Assembly: GCA_036925085.1 (NCBI GenBank)
Contig: JAUPFP010000004.1
Coordinates: 8,716,938-8,780,937, forward strand
Direction of reading: 5' to 3'
DNA length: 64,000 nt
Source: Brachycybe producta
Taxonomy: Eukaryota; Arthropoda; Diplopoda; Playtdesmida; Andrognathidae
Below the pieces are notes generated by a model. It ran no database searches and was not told where the DNA came from. It saw nothing but the letters and a program-made list of their open reading frames with translations. Shown piece after piece: positions 1-11,402 of this stretch (positions within the stretch are counted from its first letter, which is position 1; every line of letters starts with the position of its first letter). A program made the position numbers and the translations under genes.

Positions 1-490
1 TGTTTATTTAACGACATTTTCCAAATGATGAACTTATTTTTCTTCTGATTTTTTATGCCAAAACCTCAAAAGCACCAAAAATGTCAGTTACATGGTATCA
101 CTTCTTAAACAACATTATATGACATATACAATATTTACCCAGATACTTACTTCTCTTGTGGCATTAAATAAGACTACGGCAAACATATAACACTTGTGCC
201 CAGAATGTTAATATTATTGATGCTGGTTATTGTTGGCAATGCCTGAAAAGTTAAAAAAAGATAAACAAGTTTAGATAATTGTATTCAGTAGGGCTCGGCA
301 GATACTATAATTCTGCCATAAGGAAGATGCCGATTATTTTGTCAATTATTCAGGAAAAATGATCGATTGATTGATGCTTATTACGAAAATAATAGAGATG
401 GGCGGATAACACTTTTCTCGAATTTGATATATTCGAATTCTAATATTAACCAGATCTCGAATATACCTCAACTATAGTTATTTGAAGTTT

Positions 491-645
491 TAGGCCTTGT
501 TTCTACTGGGATGGAAATTTGAACTCGGGTGGAAATTTGAACTCGGGTGGACATTTCATACAATGATATTTCATGCATTGCATGTGTACGCACGTGTGCG
601 CACGTGTGCGCACGTGTACGCACTTGTGCACACGCGTACATGGAC
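491..645. repeat. Short tandem GGGTGGAAATTTGAACTC and alternating CACGTGTGCG tract
   Basis: A 17-bp unit (TGGAAATTTGAACTCGG) is repeated two to three times at about 514-555. It is followed by about 60 bp of alternating purine-pyrimidine (GCACGTGTGC steps), which is Z-DNA prone. The preceding GGCCTTGTTTCTACTGGG resembles the ends of the palindrome at 23.28 kb and the foldback at 24.50 kb. Confidence 0.6.
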
Positions 646-1222
646 GTGTTTTGGTCATAATTTTTTGTGGGTCGAACAACTCGAAAACGGTGCCACCTGA
701 AAGCACTGATATAGTCACTAAGTTACTGGCCATGTTGCCACTCGAATTGCTATCGGCTGTTACAACGTTATGACGTGACAATAATCCTACTTCAGTTTTT
801 TACCACTAGGAACAGCACTTTCGTGACAAGCAAATTTGAAACTCCTCTGCAAAACGCACGGCATTTATAATAACCCGTTTTCGATTAAAAACATACTTCA
901 CCCTTATGTGGCATTAACAACGTTTTGGAAATGCACACCTCACATTGTTTCACTTTCGAAGTAATTTTTACTTTTAAAAATGCATTTTTGATACTTCTGT
1001 ACTCTGAATTCAAAAAGCATTAAAGCACTAAAAGTTAGCAACAATGAAATAAGTTCATTTTTTTAAAAAAACCTTCTTAAGAAAATAGTTCATAAATTCA
1101 CGTTCACTCTTGATTATTCCTGTCTTTCAAGAACAATATACATGAAAGTATTGAATGTATTTTAGAAACTAGAAGTGTAGTTCAATTACTTTTTTGTGTA
1201 TTTTCATGTTTATCTTTCAAAA

Positions 1223-3121
1223 TAAACTCAGACAAAAATTATAAAATATAGTCTGCTAACTGTTACCTACTTTAAGATGAGTCCTTTCCTAAAACTGAAT
1301 TTTGAGAGTTATTAATTAATGCAACCTGTTGGTGTTTCATTCACCACATGCTTTATGTACTTTCTAAAGTGACAGTATAAATACTAATGTAGGTACATCA
1401 GTAAATCAGATACACAGCTGTGCTCCTACATGACTGTGTGGGCAGGCAGTTGTTCATTTGTGTGCTCTGTGTTCTAGCATGTGTGGGGAGTGCTCTCTCT
1501 CGTATATCCAAAAGTGTGGCTCTGACCACAGAAACTGCACATTGCTAGTTCATAGTGTTAGTCTGTTAGGTATACCTCATTCCTATGTGATAATTTGTGT
1601 CAGGAGGGGGTCCGGGTGTGTAAAGGGATCCGGGGTGGGAATGGGACCCTCTTCATAGCGGTGGTTCCTACCATAGAGCACAAGCGAGGTGAGTCTAGGT
1701 TCTAGGAAAGAGGTCCACAATTGGCCCATATTTGAGTGATCAACATTTACAATGACACTGAATGTTGGACACTTGGAATGGTATCTTGATGTATGTGAGA
1801 GGCTCAAGTGTTGCAATAAATCTCAATTCAGAAGGATCTAGACTCGATGTATGGTTCATTCATGCTGTGTACATTTTTTCCAGTTGTGGTGGTCTACAGT
1901 TGACTTGCTGCACTGTAACTTGAGCTTGTGACATCAGAATAGTTAACCAAAAAGTTTGGCTTGAGTCATTTTGTCTGGCAAAAAACGGGATAATAACAAA
2001 AGTGATCAACAGTTTGTTTTAAACTTTTGCTAACATTTTTCTTATCAGACAAAATGATTAAAGTGTTGAATTTTACATTAAAAGAAGACACTTGCTTCAA
2101 GTAAGTCACAAAACAGAATGAATATTCTTTATTTCGTTTTTTGGTCAAATGGTACAAGATCCGCATTCCTTTAAACAAAGGGGTGACGTGTTGAAGGTTA
2201 AGGTGAAGGGGAGGGTGAGTATTAAAAAAGGTTGAATTAAATTGGGTCGAAGAATTTGGTCTCAACACAAACGAGGGTGGGTAAACTCAGACAAAAATTA
2301 TAAAATATAGTCTGCTAACTGTTACCTACTTTAAGATGAGTCCTTTCCTAAAACTGAATTTTGAGAGTTATTAATTAATGCAACCTGTTGGTGTTTCATT
2401 CACCACATGCTTTATGTACTTTCTAAAGTGACAGTATAAATACTAATGTAGGTACATCAGTAAATCAGATACACAGCTGTGCTCCTACATGAATGTGTGG
2501 GCAGGCAGTTGTTCATTTGTGTGCTCTGTGTTCTGGCATGTGTGGGGAGTGCTCTCTCTCGTATATCCAAAAGTGTGGCTCTGACCACAGAAACTGCACA
2601 TTGCTAGTTCATAGTGTTAGTCTGTTAGGTATACCTCGTTCCTATGTGATAATTTGTGTCAGGAGGGGGTCCGGGTGTGTAAAGGGATCCGGGGTGGGAA
2701 TGGGACCCTCTTCATAGCGGTGGTTCCTACCATAGAGCACAAATGAGGTGAGTCTAGGTTCTAGGAAAGAGGTCCACAATTGGCCCATATTTGAGTAATC
2801 AACATTTACAATGACACTGGATGTTGGACACTTGGAATGGTATCTTGATGTATGTGAGAGGCTCAAGTGTTGCAATAAATCTCAATTCAGAAGGATCTAC
2901 ACTCGATGTATGGTTCATTCATGCTGTGTACATTTTTTCCCAGTTGTGGTGGTCTACAGTTGACTTGCTGCACTGTAACTTGAGCTTGTGACATCAGAAT
3001 AGTTAACCAAAAAGTTTGGCTTGAGTCATTTTGTCTGGCAAAAACGGGATAATAACAAAAGTGCTCAAAAGTTTGTTTTAAACTTTTGCTAACATTTTTC
3101 TTATCAGACAAAATGATTAAA
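1223..3121. repeat. Direct duplication, about 840-bp block at 1059-bp offset
   Basis: 1223-2062 and 2282-3121 are nearly identical, with only scattered substitutions and single-base indels. Examples: TGACTG versus TGAATG near 1433/2492, and AAAAAACGGG versus AAAAACGGG near 1981/3040. The 220 bp between the copies is unique in the window. Each copy ends in a short inverted segment around TTTTGTCTGGCAAAAA and CAGACAAAATGATTAAA. No supported gene; parallel short frames in both copies are shadows. Looks like a recent segmental tandem duplication. Confidence 0.9.
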
Positions 3122-3743
3122 ACTTAATAGATTTTTGGATCATGCAAGAAAAGAGGCAAAAAAGAATAAATAAAAAAAAGTAAAATAATCTTTCAGAAAG
3201 ATTATTTAGAATATATATCGTTACATAATAAAATAGCATAATTTTGGCTCTGACCTGAAACGGTATATAATTGAGTTCCACTACAATTTTCAAGGATATA
3301 GACATGAAAACATTGAATTTCAATTAAACTTCTGTTAAATCCTTTCTATTAAATTAATGACGTTTTCACTTAAAAAAAAAGAAGGAAGGAAAGAAAATTT
3401 CACCCTTCAAACATTAAAATACAATTAATTAACATTAAAATTAATATAACCCTTTTACAATTAAGTAATTATTGAAGGTCGGGACCTAACTGCAAGTTCC
3501 GAAAGATTTTTTTTGGCAATAAAATTATTTTTCACATGACAAGTCATCCGTGAAAATAGCAAAAAATGAATTTTTTGTTCACAAAATAAACTATTAAATT
3601 TACACGGTGTATAAACTTAAACAAAAAATAATGAAAAAAACTATCTAAATAATAAGCCTGAAATTCAAGAAAAACAAATTGGCAATTTAGTCTTCTACAG
3701 ATCTACTTGAACCTTCAAAACGAAGTTCAAACACAAAAAACAC
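3122..3743. other. AT-rich spacer, no gene seen
   Basis: Homopolymer A/T runs and no open frame with a recognisable domain. Nothing else identified. Confidence 0.5.
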
Positions 3744-3745
3744 AG

Positions 3746-3950
3746 GCAATTAGAAAACGGGATGAACAGAAGTTGGATCCGCCCTTTTTATGACAAACCG
3801 CAACTTCTGATTGGTTTGTTGTGTGGTTCAACGTTGAAAAGGGCAGAGCATGTGACGTCAAACTATATAACCAACCAACTCAAAGTTGCGTTCGTCATAA
3901 AAAAAGGGCGGCGCCAACTTCTATTCATCCCGCTTTCTAATTGCCTGTAA
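3746..3950. mobile_element. CAGGCA foldback MITE copy 1
   Basis: Starts ACAGGCAATTAGAAAACGGG and ends in its inverse. The shared core has GACGTCA, two inverted CCGCCC...AAGGGCGG blocks and CCAATTAGAAGTT segments. Flanks are A-rich, so the target duplication is unclear. Confidence 0.85.
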
Positions 3951-4098
3951 AACACACTGACTAAGAGATGGCCGATTCCCAATCCATTAATCGGATAATC
4001 GAATTTTCTGTTCTAATCGATCAATTGCATTGTTTCAACACCTTTCGAGCAATCAGCTCGAGAGCTATGTGGCAGGGGGAATAACTTCCAGTCACAAG

Positions 4099-4292
4099 AC
4101 AGGCATCTGTTGACAGCTTCAGAACTTCTTCGGCTCCGCCCTTTTATGAGCATCAGACCAAATATCAACCAATTAGAAAATAAAAAGGGCAGGGCATGTG
4201 ATATCAGACCCAGTAACACATCAATTAGATATTGATGACACTCCTATAAGGGTGGAGATAAACAAATTCTGAAGCTGTCTACAGATGCCTGT
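4099..4292. mobile_element. CAGGCA foldback MITE, GACAGCTTCAGAA arm type
   Basis: Outer arms ACAGGCATCTGTTGACAGC and the inverse GCTGTCTACAGATGCCTGT. Same core as other copies but a different outer arm. Flanks agtcacaag and atcacaag agree with an approximately 9-bp target duplication. Confidence 0.85.
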
Positions 4293-5478
4293 ATCACAAG
4301 TGGTTGTAAATGATACGATGTGCAGTCAACATCGTGTCAATTTGAACTCGTACTTAAACAGAACTATGTGCTGGAAGAGTATTCCATAGTCTAAATACAT
4401 TTGGAAAAATAGACCACAAATATGCATCAGTTCTATGTGACACCCTGCATCTGCAGACTTGTGGAACACCCGTAGAAATTCCTTTATTTCAGAATGGCAC
4501 TCCATTGAGCACAGATGTCCAGACTTGGGCGGCCCGAATTCTTAGCAATTCGAGGAACCAAGACAAACAGTGAGAAATTGGCAAAAGAGTCCCAAAATGC
4601 ATCTGAGCCTAGGGCAATGATTGGCCCAGTTGGCCTGTCATTGAGCCCTTAGGTGACAGTTGCCCCTCCCTTGAGACTGAACGAAAGTGCCGTGCTCCTT
4701 ATGTTTGAGGACAGTTCGATCATAGAATTCGAATGGGACAGTTCCGAATGAAGATTCGAAGAGAACAGTACGAGTTTTAGAGTTTGAATATTATGTTCTA
4801 GAGTAAACAAAGTGTGAAGTTTCAGAGAGTAATTCTGGAACTTGGAGTGAATGTCATATTCAAGTATTTAGTATAAAATTGTATCGCCAATTAGCAGTAT
4901 TCATACAACAATGTAACAGTACAAAGATAGTTTATAAAGAGAACCTTTTATACCTCATAAAAGTGTTGTGTGAGTTTATTATTTTCGAACAGTGAAAATA
5001 AGGAAAGAAGAGACTTTAGCCTACATCTTCAGCACCAACAGAGGCACTCGGAAAACCTTCTGAGTCCCTCTGGTTGGCACCTTCAGACCAGGCTGACTCG
5101 AGACTGAGTGTGCTCCAACTCAAGAAGTGAGGAGGGCCACAGTCGGCCCCGACTAAAATAGTAAGGTCTTTTTGTGGGCCTTTAAAACGACTATACTCGA
5201 CCGACTGTGCTCGGTAAAGTGCCTGAACTATCAAAATGTCGGGTGTGGTTAAACCAGGGGCTGGTTCAGAGCCAGCACCATCACGTAGTGGTGGTGCCAA
5301 AGGGCCAGCCTCGTAGCCTTTGGATGTCCATTTCTAGATAGACGGCAGTTTCTAGTAAGAATTCCATTCAACAATGATCTGTTCTCTGGAACTAGCAAGA
5401 AGTGTTCAAGAAGGGCAATGCTTTATTCAGCTCTACGGTTTGCTAGTGATTCCCACTGAAATACATCTAGCATGAGGG
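4293..5478. other. Unclassified moderately GC-rich stretch, possible retroelement remnant
   Basis: Contains short frames on both strands but no domain I can name. On the plus strand a 27-codon frame starts at about 5236 (MSGVVKPGAGSEPAPSRSGG). The region around 4680-4980 (GAATTCGAA-rich, then TTATACCTCATAAAAGTGTTG) has the look of an LTR 3' part, but no paired LTR or primer-binding site was found. Confidence 0.25.
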
Positions 5479-5616
5479 TCACGCTGTCGGAGTGGAACGA
5501 ATCGATTCAAAACAAGCCGACTTCGATTCCGTTTCCACTTTTTTAAATGTTTTTTCTCTCTCCAATGTTTGTTTTGTTAATGATAAGAATTTCACTTTTC
5601 TTCCTCCAGTAATAGA

Positions 5617-6175
5617 GGCCAGGGCCCTATTCCACAAAAAGTATGGACTAATAATTACAAAAAAATTCACTTGTAAATTCCACTAATATAAAATATTGTA
5701 TTCCTTGAAACCATTACTTGTAACTTGTGATTTTTACTGTCGAAAAAGCGTCGACCGATCTCGGTCGGTTAGGACCCTGCAGAGTGCGTCGGCAACCTGG
5801 GCCCACTTTCGGCCTACCGTGGCCGAAAGTGGGCTGTCTATGGTCAAAACTGGCCACGGTGTCCATGCTCTGAGAAAGGGTATAAAAGATTACTCGCCTG
5901 GGGCGTAACCCCCCCCCCCCCCCCCCCCCCCCCGACACAATTATGACTTTTTGTTGCTTTTTGAAAGAAAATAGGATGTGGTCAAAGATTAAAAACTCCC
6001 TCCCACACCTTTGCCTTGTCATTTTTTTGTCAATTTGCCACTACAATTCCTGTCAATTAAATTGTTTTTTAGCTTCAATGTCTGACACCATACAAAAAGG
6101 CGTCGCAGGAGGGCAAAATGTTGTTACTCAACAACGTTTGGCCCTCCTGTGGGACTAGGGCCCAGTTAGGCAATT
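5617..6175. mobile_element. Foldback element with GGGCCCTA ends, inner hairpin and poly-C
   Basis: CCAGGGCCCTATTCCACA at the left faces CTCCTGTGGGACTAGGGCC at the right. Inside, GCCCACTTTCGGCC / GGCCGAAAGTGGGC form a near-perfect hairpin at about 5799-5833, and about 25 consecutive C lie at 5908-5932. No gene. Confidence 0.5.
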
Positions 6176-7091
6176 CAGAAGTGAAGCTTTACTTAAACCA
6201 ACCTGTTTCAAAAAGATCAGAATACTTCCTATACCACAAGTTTATTTTTTTTTGCAAATGTTCATTTGCATTAGTACATTTCGAATATAAACTCGATTCC
6301 TCTCTTATCGCTGATGTTTCATCAGTATTTTAACTGACCGTTATTATTACACCCACTCTTAAAGCCCGTTATACACATACAATTATGTCTTAAATAAATT
6401 TATAAATTAATTTATAAATGTGAGAATGCACGTGTATAATGACGTGAATGTTAATTTATTTCTTCAAAGTTGCATTAATTTAGAACATATTCTATTTTTC
6501 TTAATTTTCTAAAAATCGCGAATTTATAACTCTCCATTGATTAAGAAAAAACAATTCATCAAAAATAACTCATAAAAATGGCTAAAAAATAATTTTAAAA
6601 AATCAGCACGTGCGCCAATGTGTTGGCTTCGCTGTGGTTTACTTTATAGATTTTTTCTGTTTTTTTGAAAATTATTTTTAGGTATTTTTATGAACATTTT
6701 ATGGGTCGTGTTTTTCTTAAGCCCTCTTTACACCTACAATTTTTACTTGCATTTATGTGTCAATTAAATCATGAATGTTTTCGTTAATGATTTGTTACAT
6801 ATAAAGTATAAATTAATTTGTAAGTATCAACATTTACAGTGCGTAGTGTGACAATCTATAGTATATATTGTGACCTTGTGACCTTTTAGACAAGAGAATT
6901 GGAAAGAGTTGTGCTAAATATATTGTAGAGTGTATTGTATATAGCTTTGTAAATTACATAAGAATGATGCTGATCCTGAGAAAGCGCTCTAGTAGATGTG
7001 ATCATTTAAGAAAAATAGAACATCTTTTAAATTAATGCAACTTTGAACAACAAATTTAACATTCATGTCGTTGTACACATGCATTCTCGCA

Positions 7092-7699
7092 CAGGGGCAT
7101 AGCTAGGCAACCACAAGACCTGCAACTGCGGGGGGAGGGGCGCAAGAGGCGGGGGGGGGGGCGCAAAAAACGAAATGAAAGTTATGTATTTTCAAAAATA
7201 ATTGAATAAATTAAGCGAGTGATTCCGAATCCTATTCAGTTAATTTCGAATCTAAATCGACTTTCATTTAATATTTACTTTTAAAAAACTATATACTTGC
7301 ACCAGGAAATTTTCATAGAGATCAATGGGCACGGCAGAGGAACGGTCGGAACAACGGTAGGAATTGTCAGAAAAATAGTAGGAACAGTCGGAAGGTTAGG
7401 TTTAGGTAAATTAAGCTTGTTGCAGGATGGTTGGTGGCAAAGCCTCCAGTTTTGTTCGACTGTTCTCTAATTTGATTAATGGAAAAAAACGGTCAGAACA
7501 ATGGACACATTTTTAATAATTCTTTAAAAAATGGGGGCTGTGCCCCCAGACCTCACTGCAACAAGCTTAATTTCCTAACTTTTTCCTAACCTTCCGCCTG
7601 TTCCTACTGTTGTTCAGACCTGTTCCGCTGAGAGCGGGGTAAGGGGACGCAAAGTTTTAAGTGGCGGGGGGGGGGGGGGGCAAGCTAGCTACGCCACTG
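7092..7699. mobile_element. Non-autonomous hAT element, 8-bp TSD TTCTCGCA
   Basis: Ends CAGGGGCATAGCTAGG and, inverted, CAGTGGCGTAGCTAGC, both of hAT type. Perfect 8-bp direct repeat TTCTCGCA at 7084-7091 and 7700-7707. Inside are G-rich patches (polyG at 7150 and 7665) and an inner inverted pair around CTAACCTTCC / GGAAGGTTAG. No transposase frame; 608 bp. Confidence 0.92.
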
Positions 7700-7772
7700 T
7701 TCTCGCATGTTTAAATTCATTTATAAATTTATTTAAGACGTAATTGTATGTGTGCGGAGTTTAACATGAGAG

Positions 7773-8245
7773 CAGGGCCGGTGCAAGCCATTTTGCCGCC
7801 CTGTGCAAATTGTTATAATGCCACCCCATAAAACATTTCATTACAATGAGCCATATGTCCAATAAGCCTCTAGTGGCAGTAGGCTAAAAGATGGCCACTA
7901 AGAAGTTAGCAGACGAAACCTTTACATAGAACTCTATGGAAAAATCGCTGCACAGGTAAGTTTTTTTGCCGTTTTCTCGCAAATTACACGCCCCAATTTT
8001 CGTGATTTTTTGAAAAAATAAAGACAAAAGTACGTTGTTTCACACCCTTGCATTACCTTTTTGAATATTTCACATTGTTTCGTTGTTTTTGATGTTTTGT
8101 TCTGAACGTTGCTGTTAAACCTAATCGTTTACTCAAGTAAAAAAATGTGTTTGCAAAAAAAAAAATAAATCTAACAATCTGCCGCCCTATAAATTTGCCG
8201 CCCTGTGCAAATGCACAAGTTGCACTCTCGGTCGCGCCGGTTCTG
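7773..8245. mobile_element. Non-autonomous hAT element, 8-bp TSD CATGAGAG
   Basis: Begins CAGGGCCGGTGCAAGCC and ends GCGCCGGTTCTG. The 8-bp direct repeat CATGAGAG lies at 7765-7772 and 8246-8253. GCCGCCCTGTGCAAAT occurs near both ends in the same orientation. Removing the element restores AACATGAGAGTTGAAAATTC of the host foldback. No transposase; 473 bp. Confidence 0.93.
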
Positions 8246-8457
8246 CATGAGAGTTGAAAATTCGCGATTTTGAAATATATTTTTAAAAAAAATAGAAGCA
8301 CACTCCAATTTTTTGACGATCTATCACTAGATAAACATATTTAAAGTGCACATTGCACTTTGAAACATCAAAATTGGACAACTTTAAATATGAAAAATAA
8401 ACATATTGCCGCCATTGTGAAGATTTTTCGTAGTAATTTTGTGATGTAGCCTCTTAA

Positions 8458-8821
8458 ATCTCATTGTGTTAACATCCAGTACATAGAACTGGTTTTTTGT
8501 TGTTGGTACTTTTTATGTATTTATATATATCACTGATATGTCTGTCCTCCTTTTAAAATTCAGTTCACATGCAAACGACCACTTACAATACCAATATAAC
8601 ATCATAGGTCAGTTTTTAAATTACTCTAGTGACCATATATATAATATATGTAAACTTTTTTTTTAAAAAAAAATAGGCGGTGGACTCGTTCTGGTGTCTC
8701 CGTCGTCGTTAACAGTTATGCAGAAAAATAACAATTAATCAGTATTAATTGCCAACAGCAGCATAAAAAAAAAGAAGGGGGAAAATTCTCTGAATTACAC
8801 AAATAAAATGAACAGTAGTCA
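8458..8821. other. AT-rich spacer
   Basis: Homopolymer runs and short hairpins; no gene or classified repeat. Confidence 0.5.
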
Positions 8822-8830
8822 GTTCTGAAC

Positions 8831-9041
8831 ACAGGCAATTAGAAATCGGAAAGAACTTCAGTTGTCTCCACCCTTGTTATGACGACCGGGTAACTTCTTT
8901 CTAATTGGTTTGTTGTGTGGTTCGACGTTGAAATGGGCGGAGCACGTCACTTCAGACTACATAACCAGCCAATTAGAAGTTGCAGGTCGCCATAACAAGG
9001 GCGGAGCCAACTGAAGTTCTCCCCGATTTCTAACTGCCTGT
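8831..9041. mobile_element. CAGGCA foldback MITE, perfect 9-bp TSD GTTCTGAAC
   Basis: ACAGGCAATTAGAAATCGG ... CCGATTTCTAACTGCCTGT. Direct repeats GTTCTGAAC at 8822-8830 and 9042-9050. The core contains TCTAATTGGTTTGTTGTGTG and CGTCACTTCAGAC, related to TCTGACGTCA in other copies. No coding capacity. Confidence 0.95.
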
Positions 9042-9164
9042 GTTCTGAACCCGTTGTCAAAAATTATTGACAATATATACCAAGTTGTCTCTTTATAACT
9101 AGGGGCGGATTATATGCCATCTTAAATATAAAACAGAAAGTTTGTGTGTTTGTCCGTCACGCTA

Positions 9165-9711
9165 AAAACTCGCGAACCGCTTAAGAGCGTAGACACAGCG
9201 TTTAATTCAAAATTTCTCTGAATGTAGGCGCTGCGATCGCTTTTGGTTTAAAAATGCTTTTTTAATGTTTTTTTCCAGGTTTGAAGTCACATAATAATTA
9301 ATAAAAAAATAACCACGTGCTAAGCTTATAAAATGGAAACATCGTGAAGCCAATGGATTAATGCACGTGCTAGTTATTTTGTTATTCTTCTAAGTCGTTT
9401 TTAACGAGAGTTCTTCAAGTGTTTGTGGGACTGTTTTTTTGGTCCTAAGAGATTTAAGATCCTAAGGGATTTAACATAGAGTTAAAAAACATCCGATTTT
9501 CAACCTTATTCAAAAATAGAAGGACACCTTTTCAAATCTATATAAAGCGAAATTGAACAATTGTGAGACTATTTCTTGAAATTTTAGTAACACCATACGA
9601 TAACAGTTATATGTCTCATTGTCGTCTGCTCAAAACAACAAAATGGAGGTGTATCGAGGCTTTTAATTGACTATGTTTTTATGATAAGTCGAGGTTTGTT
9701 TTTGTTAAGAG
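9165..9711. repeat. Dispersed repeat R4 (TAGACACRGCGTTTAATTC ... AAAACAACAARATG), copy A
   Basis: Shares long stretches with 52935-53094, 53809-53930, 54281-54480, 60838-61235 (inverted) and 18566-18615. Landmarks: TGTAGGCGCTGCGATCG, GTTTGAAGTCACATAATAAT, CGTTTTTAACGAGAGTT, TAGAAGGACACCTTTTC, GTCGTCTGCTCAAAACAACA. No gene. It is interrupted at its far side by a hAT element. Useful as an empty site for the Helitron-like copy at 53.9 kb. Confidence 0.85.
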
Positions 9712-10367
9712 CAGTGGCAGATCCAGAATTTTATATAGCGGTCACAGATTTTCATAAAACTGGTCACATGCCCTAATTGTGGTGATGTGCCGCTCCACCA
9801 TGCACCCGCAAATATATATATAATGCTCTTTGTGACATTCAGGCAGCTAATGCACCCCATACAGGCTGTATGGGGTGCATTGTCTGCATTAAGGTAACAA
9901 GAGCTTAACATACTCCACAATGTTTTATTGTAAGGCCACCACACACGTTCCAGTAAACCTGTCATGTATGCCTGCAGAGGCACACTTCTGCAGATCGATC
10001 GGACGAGCATAGTGCACCCCACACATTCCGGTATGCCTGCACAGTGCACATGCAGGCCTGTATAGGTCGACCTGACGACAGCAGTGCACGGCACACATGT
10101 GCCAGTAACACTGCCACCATTCACACCTTTCTGTAGTTGTCTGCAACAGCCCAGCAACTGAACTGATGCATTCCACGTGGCGACACATGCTTCGGTATGG
10201 CCTGTGCAGGTCATTATGAATGTACAGTTTTATCATCTACACGCTCTTGTCTACCTGCACAGGCCATTGATGTTTGTTTTTATGATATACATTCATCAGG
10301 GCCCAACACTCTTTTTTTTTCTTTCCTCCCTTTTTAGGGAGGTGCGTGCCCCCTGGATCTGCCACTG
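9712..10367. mobile_element. hAT-like non-autonomous element with CAGTGGCAGATCCAG ends
   Basis: CAGTGGCAGATCCAGAATT at the left and CCCTGGATCTGCCACTG at the right. Flanks GTTAAGAG and GTTGAGAA match 6 of 8, as an old 8-bp target duplication would. The interior has several diverged, roughly 90-bp GCATGCCTGCACAGTGCAC-like segments. Minus-strand open frames there (169 and 103 codons) are repetitive and show no domain. Confidence 0.75.
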
Positions 10368-10616
10368 GTTGAGAAATAATGTTTGATATATTGTTCTAAA
10401 ATATTTGGTTTTTCACAATCTTAGTATCATCGCCAATAAAAATTAGAAACACTTCAAAAATTAGAATTTAAATCGATATTCATGGCACTTTTTCGCCATG
10501 AAATTAAATGATTTATTCAGACTAGGGGCTGGGCCCGGCGTCCTCAAGAAGCCTACCTTGATGCCGTAGATATATCTATGTAAACACAAACTTCTGCAAA
10601 TTGCACTTGCTATTAG

Positions 10617-11310
10617 GAATGGGCCATTCGAATCCTCGAATCCCGCTAATCTTGAATAAGATTCGAGATTCGAAAACTCGAATCTTCGCTGTTTTTTTGC
10701 GTTTTTCGAATCTTTCGAATCCTAACCTAAAAAAACTGTTAAAACTTTGGTAAACTTAGTTTTAACTGACGTCTAATAGAAGCGTTCACACGAACAAAAC
10801 AAAAACCGGTGATTATTGCAATTTTGGTGGATCCCAGATCACCAATGGTTTACCTTGTGGCGACCCTGAGCGCTACACCGTTTTTTATTAATTTCATATT
10901 TAATATTTATTTATTAAATATTATTTATTAAATAATAAATATTTATTAAATAATATATATTTATTAAATATTAATTTAATATTTAATATTATTTCATTTA
11001 TTTGTAACGGGATATTGACATTTGCCCTGTAGACACTTGCCCTAAAAGGATGTTTGCCCTAAAACCCCTTTTTGTTCTCTCTTTTCATACGGTTTAGTGT
11101 CTTTCGGTGGAGTATGGCGTACAATAAACGCCAAATGATGTGAATTTACACTACTGATTAGGGTAAATGTCCCTTTAGGAAAAATGTCTCATACCCATTT
11201 GTATCTTCTTAATGAATAATATAGGATTCTTATATGAGAGATTCGAGATTCGTGAGATTCGAGAACCTTTTAGGATTCGAATTCGAGAAAATTTCCGATT
11301 CGTCTCACCT
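10617..11310. mobile_element. Foldback element with ATTCGAATCCTCGAATC ends, carrying an insertion
   Basis: Left CCATTCGAATCCTCGAATCC, right GATTCGAGATTCG ... TCCGATTCGTCTCACC. Related to 48628-49585 and partially to 19890-20020. An AT-rich (ATTTATTAAATA)n patch lies at 10890-11000. A 188-bp tandem-armed foldback is inserted at 11009. Confidence 0.7.
11009..11196. mobile_element. Small tandem-armed foldback (TTTGCCCTAAA type), 9-bp TSD
   Basis: Begins GGGATATTGACATTTGCCC and ends AAAATGTCTCATACCC. Flanks ATTTGTAAC (11000-11008) and ATTTGTATC (11197-11205) match 8 of 9. Arms are degenerate TTTGCCCTAAAAGGA units. The core (CGGTTTAGTGTCTTTCGGTG ... TTTACACTACTGATTAGGG) recurs inverted at about 58285-58400, which defines a family. 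Confidence 0.85.
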
Positions 11311-11321
11311 CTACTTAAAAT

Positions 11322-11402
11322 GTATTGAATTTTGCAGATTCACTAGCAGGTTGGTTGTTTTGCAGATTGCCTAGGCAACATGCAGATCGACAATAACATA
11401 CT
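11322..11402. repeat. Half copy of the GCAGATTGCCTAGGCAA foldback
   Basis: GAATTTTGCAGATTCACTAG, GGTTGGTTGTTTTGCAGATT and a terminal TGCAGATCGACAATAACATA match the palindromic family at 18966, 48160, 48435 and 50713. Left arm missing. Confidence 0.75.

Larger units (their letters stand above)
6352..8457. mobile_element. Nest of foldback MITEs interrupted by two hAT elements
   Basis: An AAGCCCGTTATACACATAC foldback (left arm about 6352-6480, right arm 7020-7091 continued at 7700-7760) surrounds the core of an AGAGGCTAC-type foldback (CAGCACGTGCGCCAATGTGT at 6603). That foldback's right end, GATGTAGCCTCTTAA, is at 8443-8457. Two hAT elements, annotated separately, split it. Order of insertion: AGAGGCTAC element, then the TATACACATAC element, then the hATs. 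Confidence 0.6.

Noticed and set aside
9705..10236. 169- and 103-codon minus-strand frames
   Set aside because: They lie inside a hAT-like element made of diverged GC-richer subrepeats, overlap each other in two frames and show no domain.
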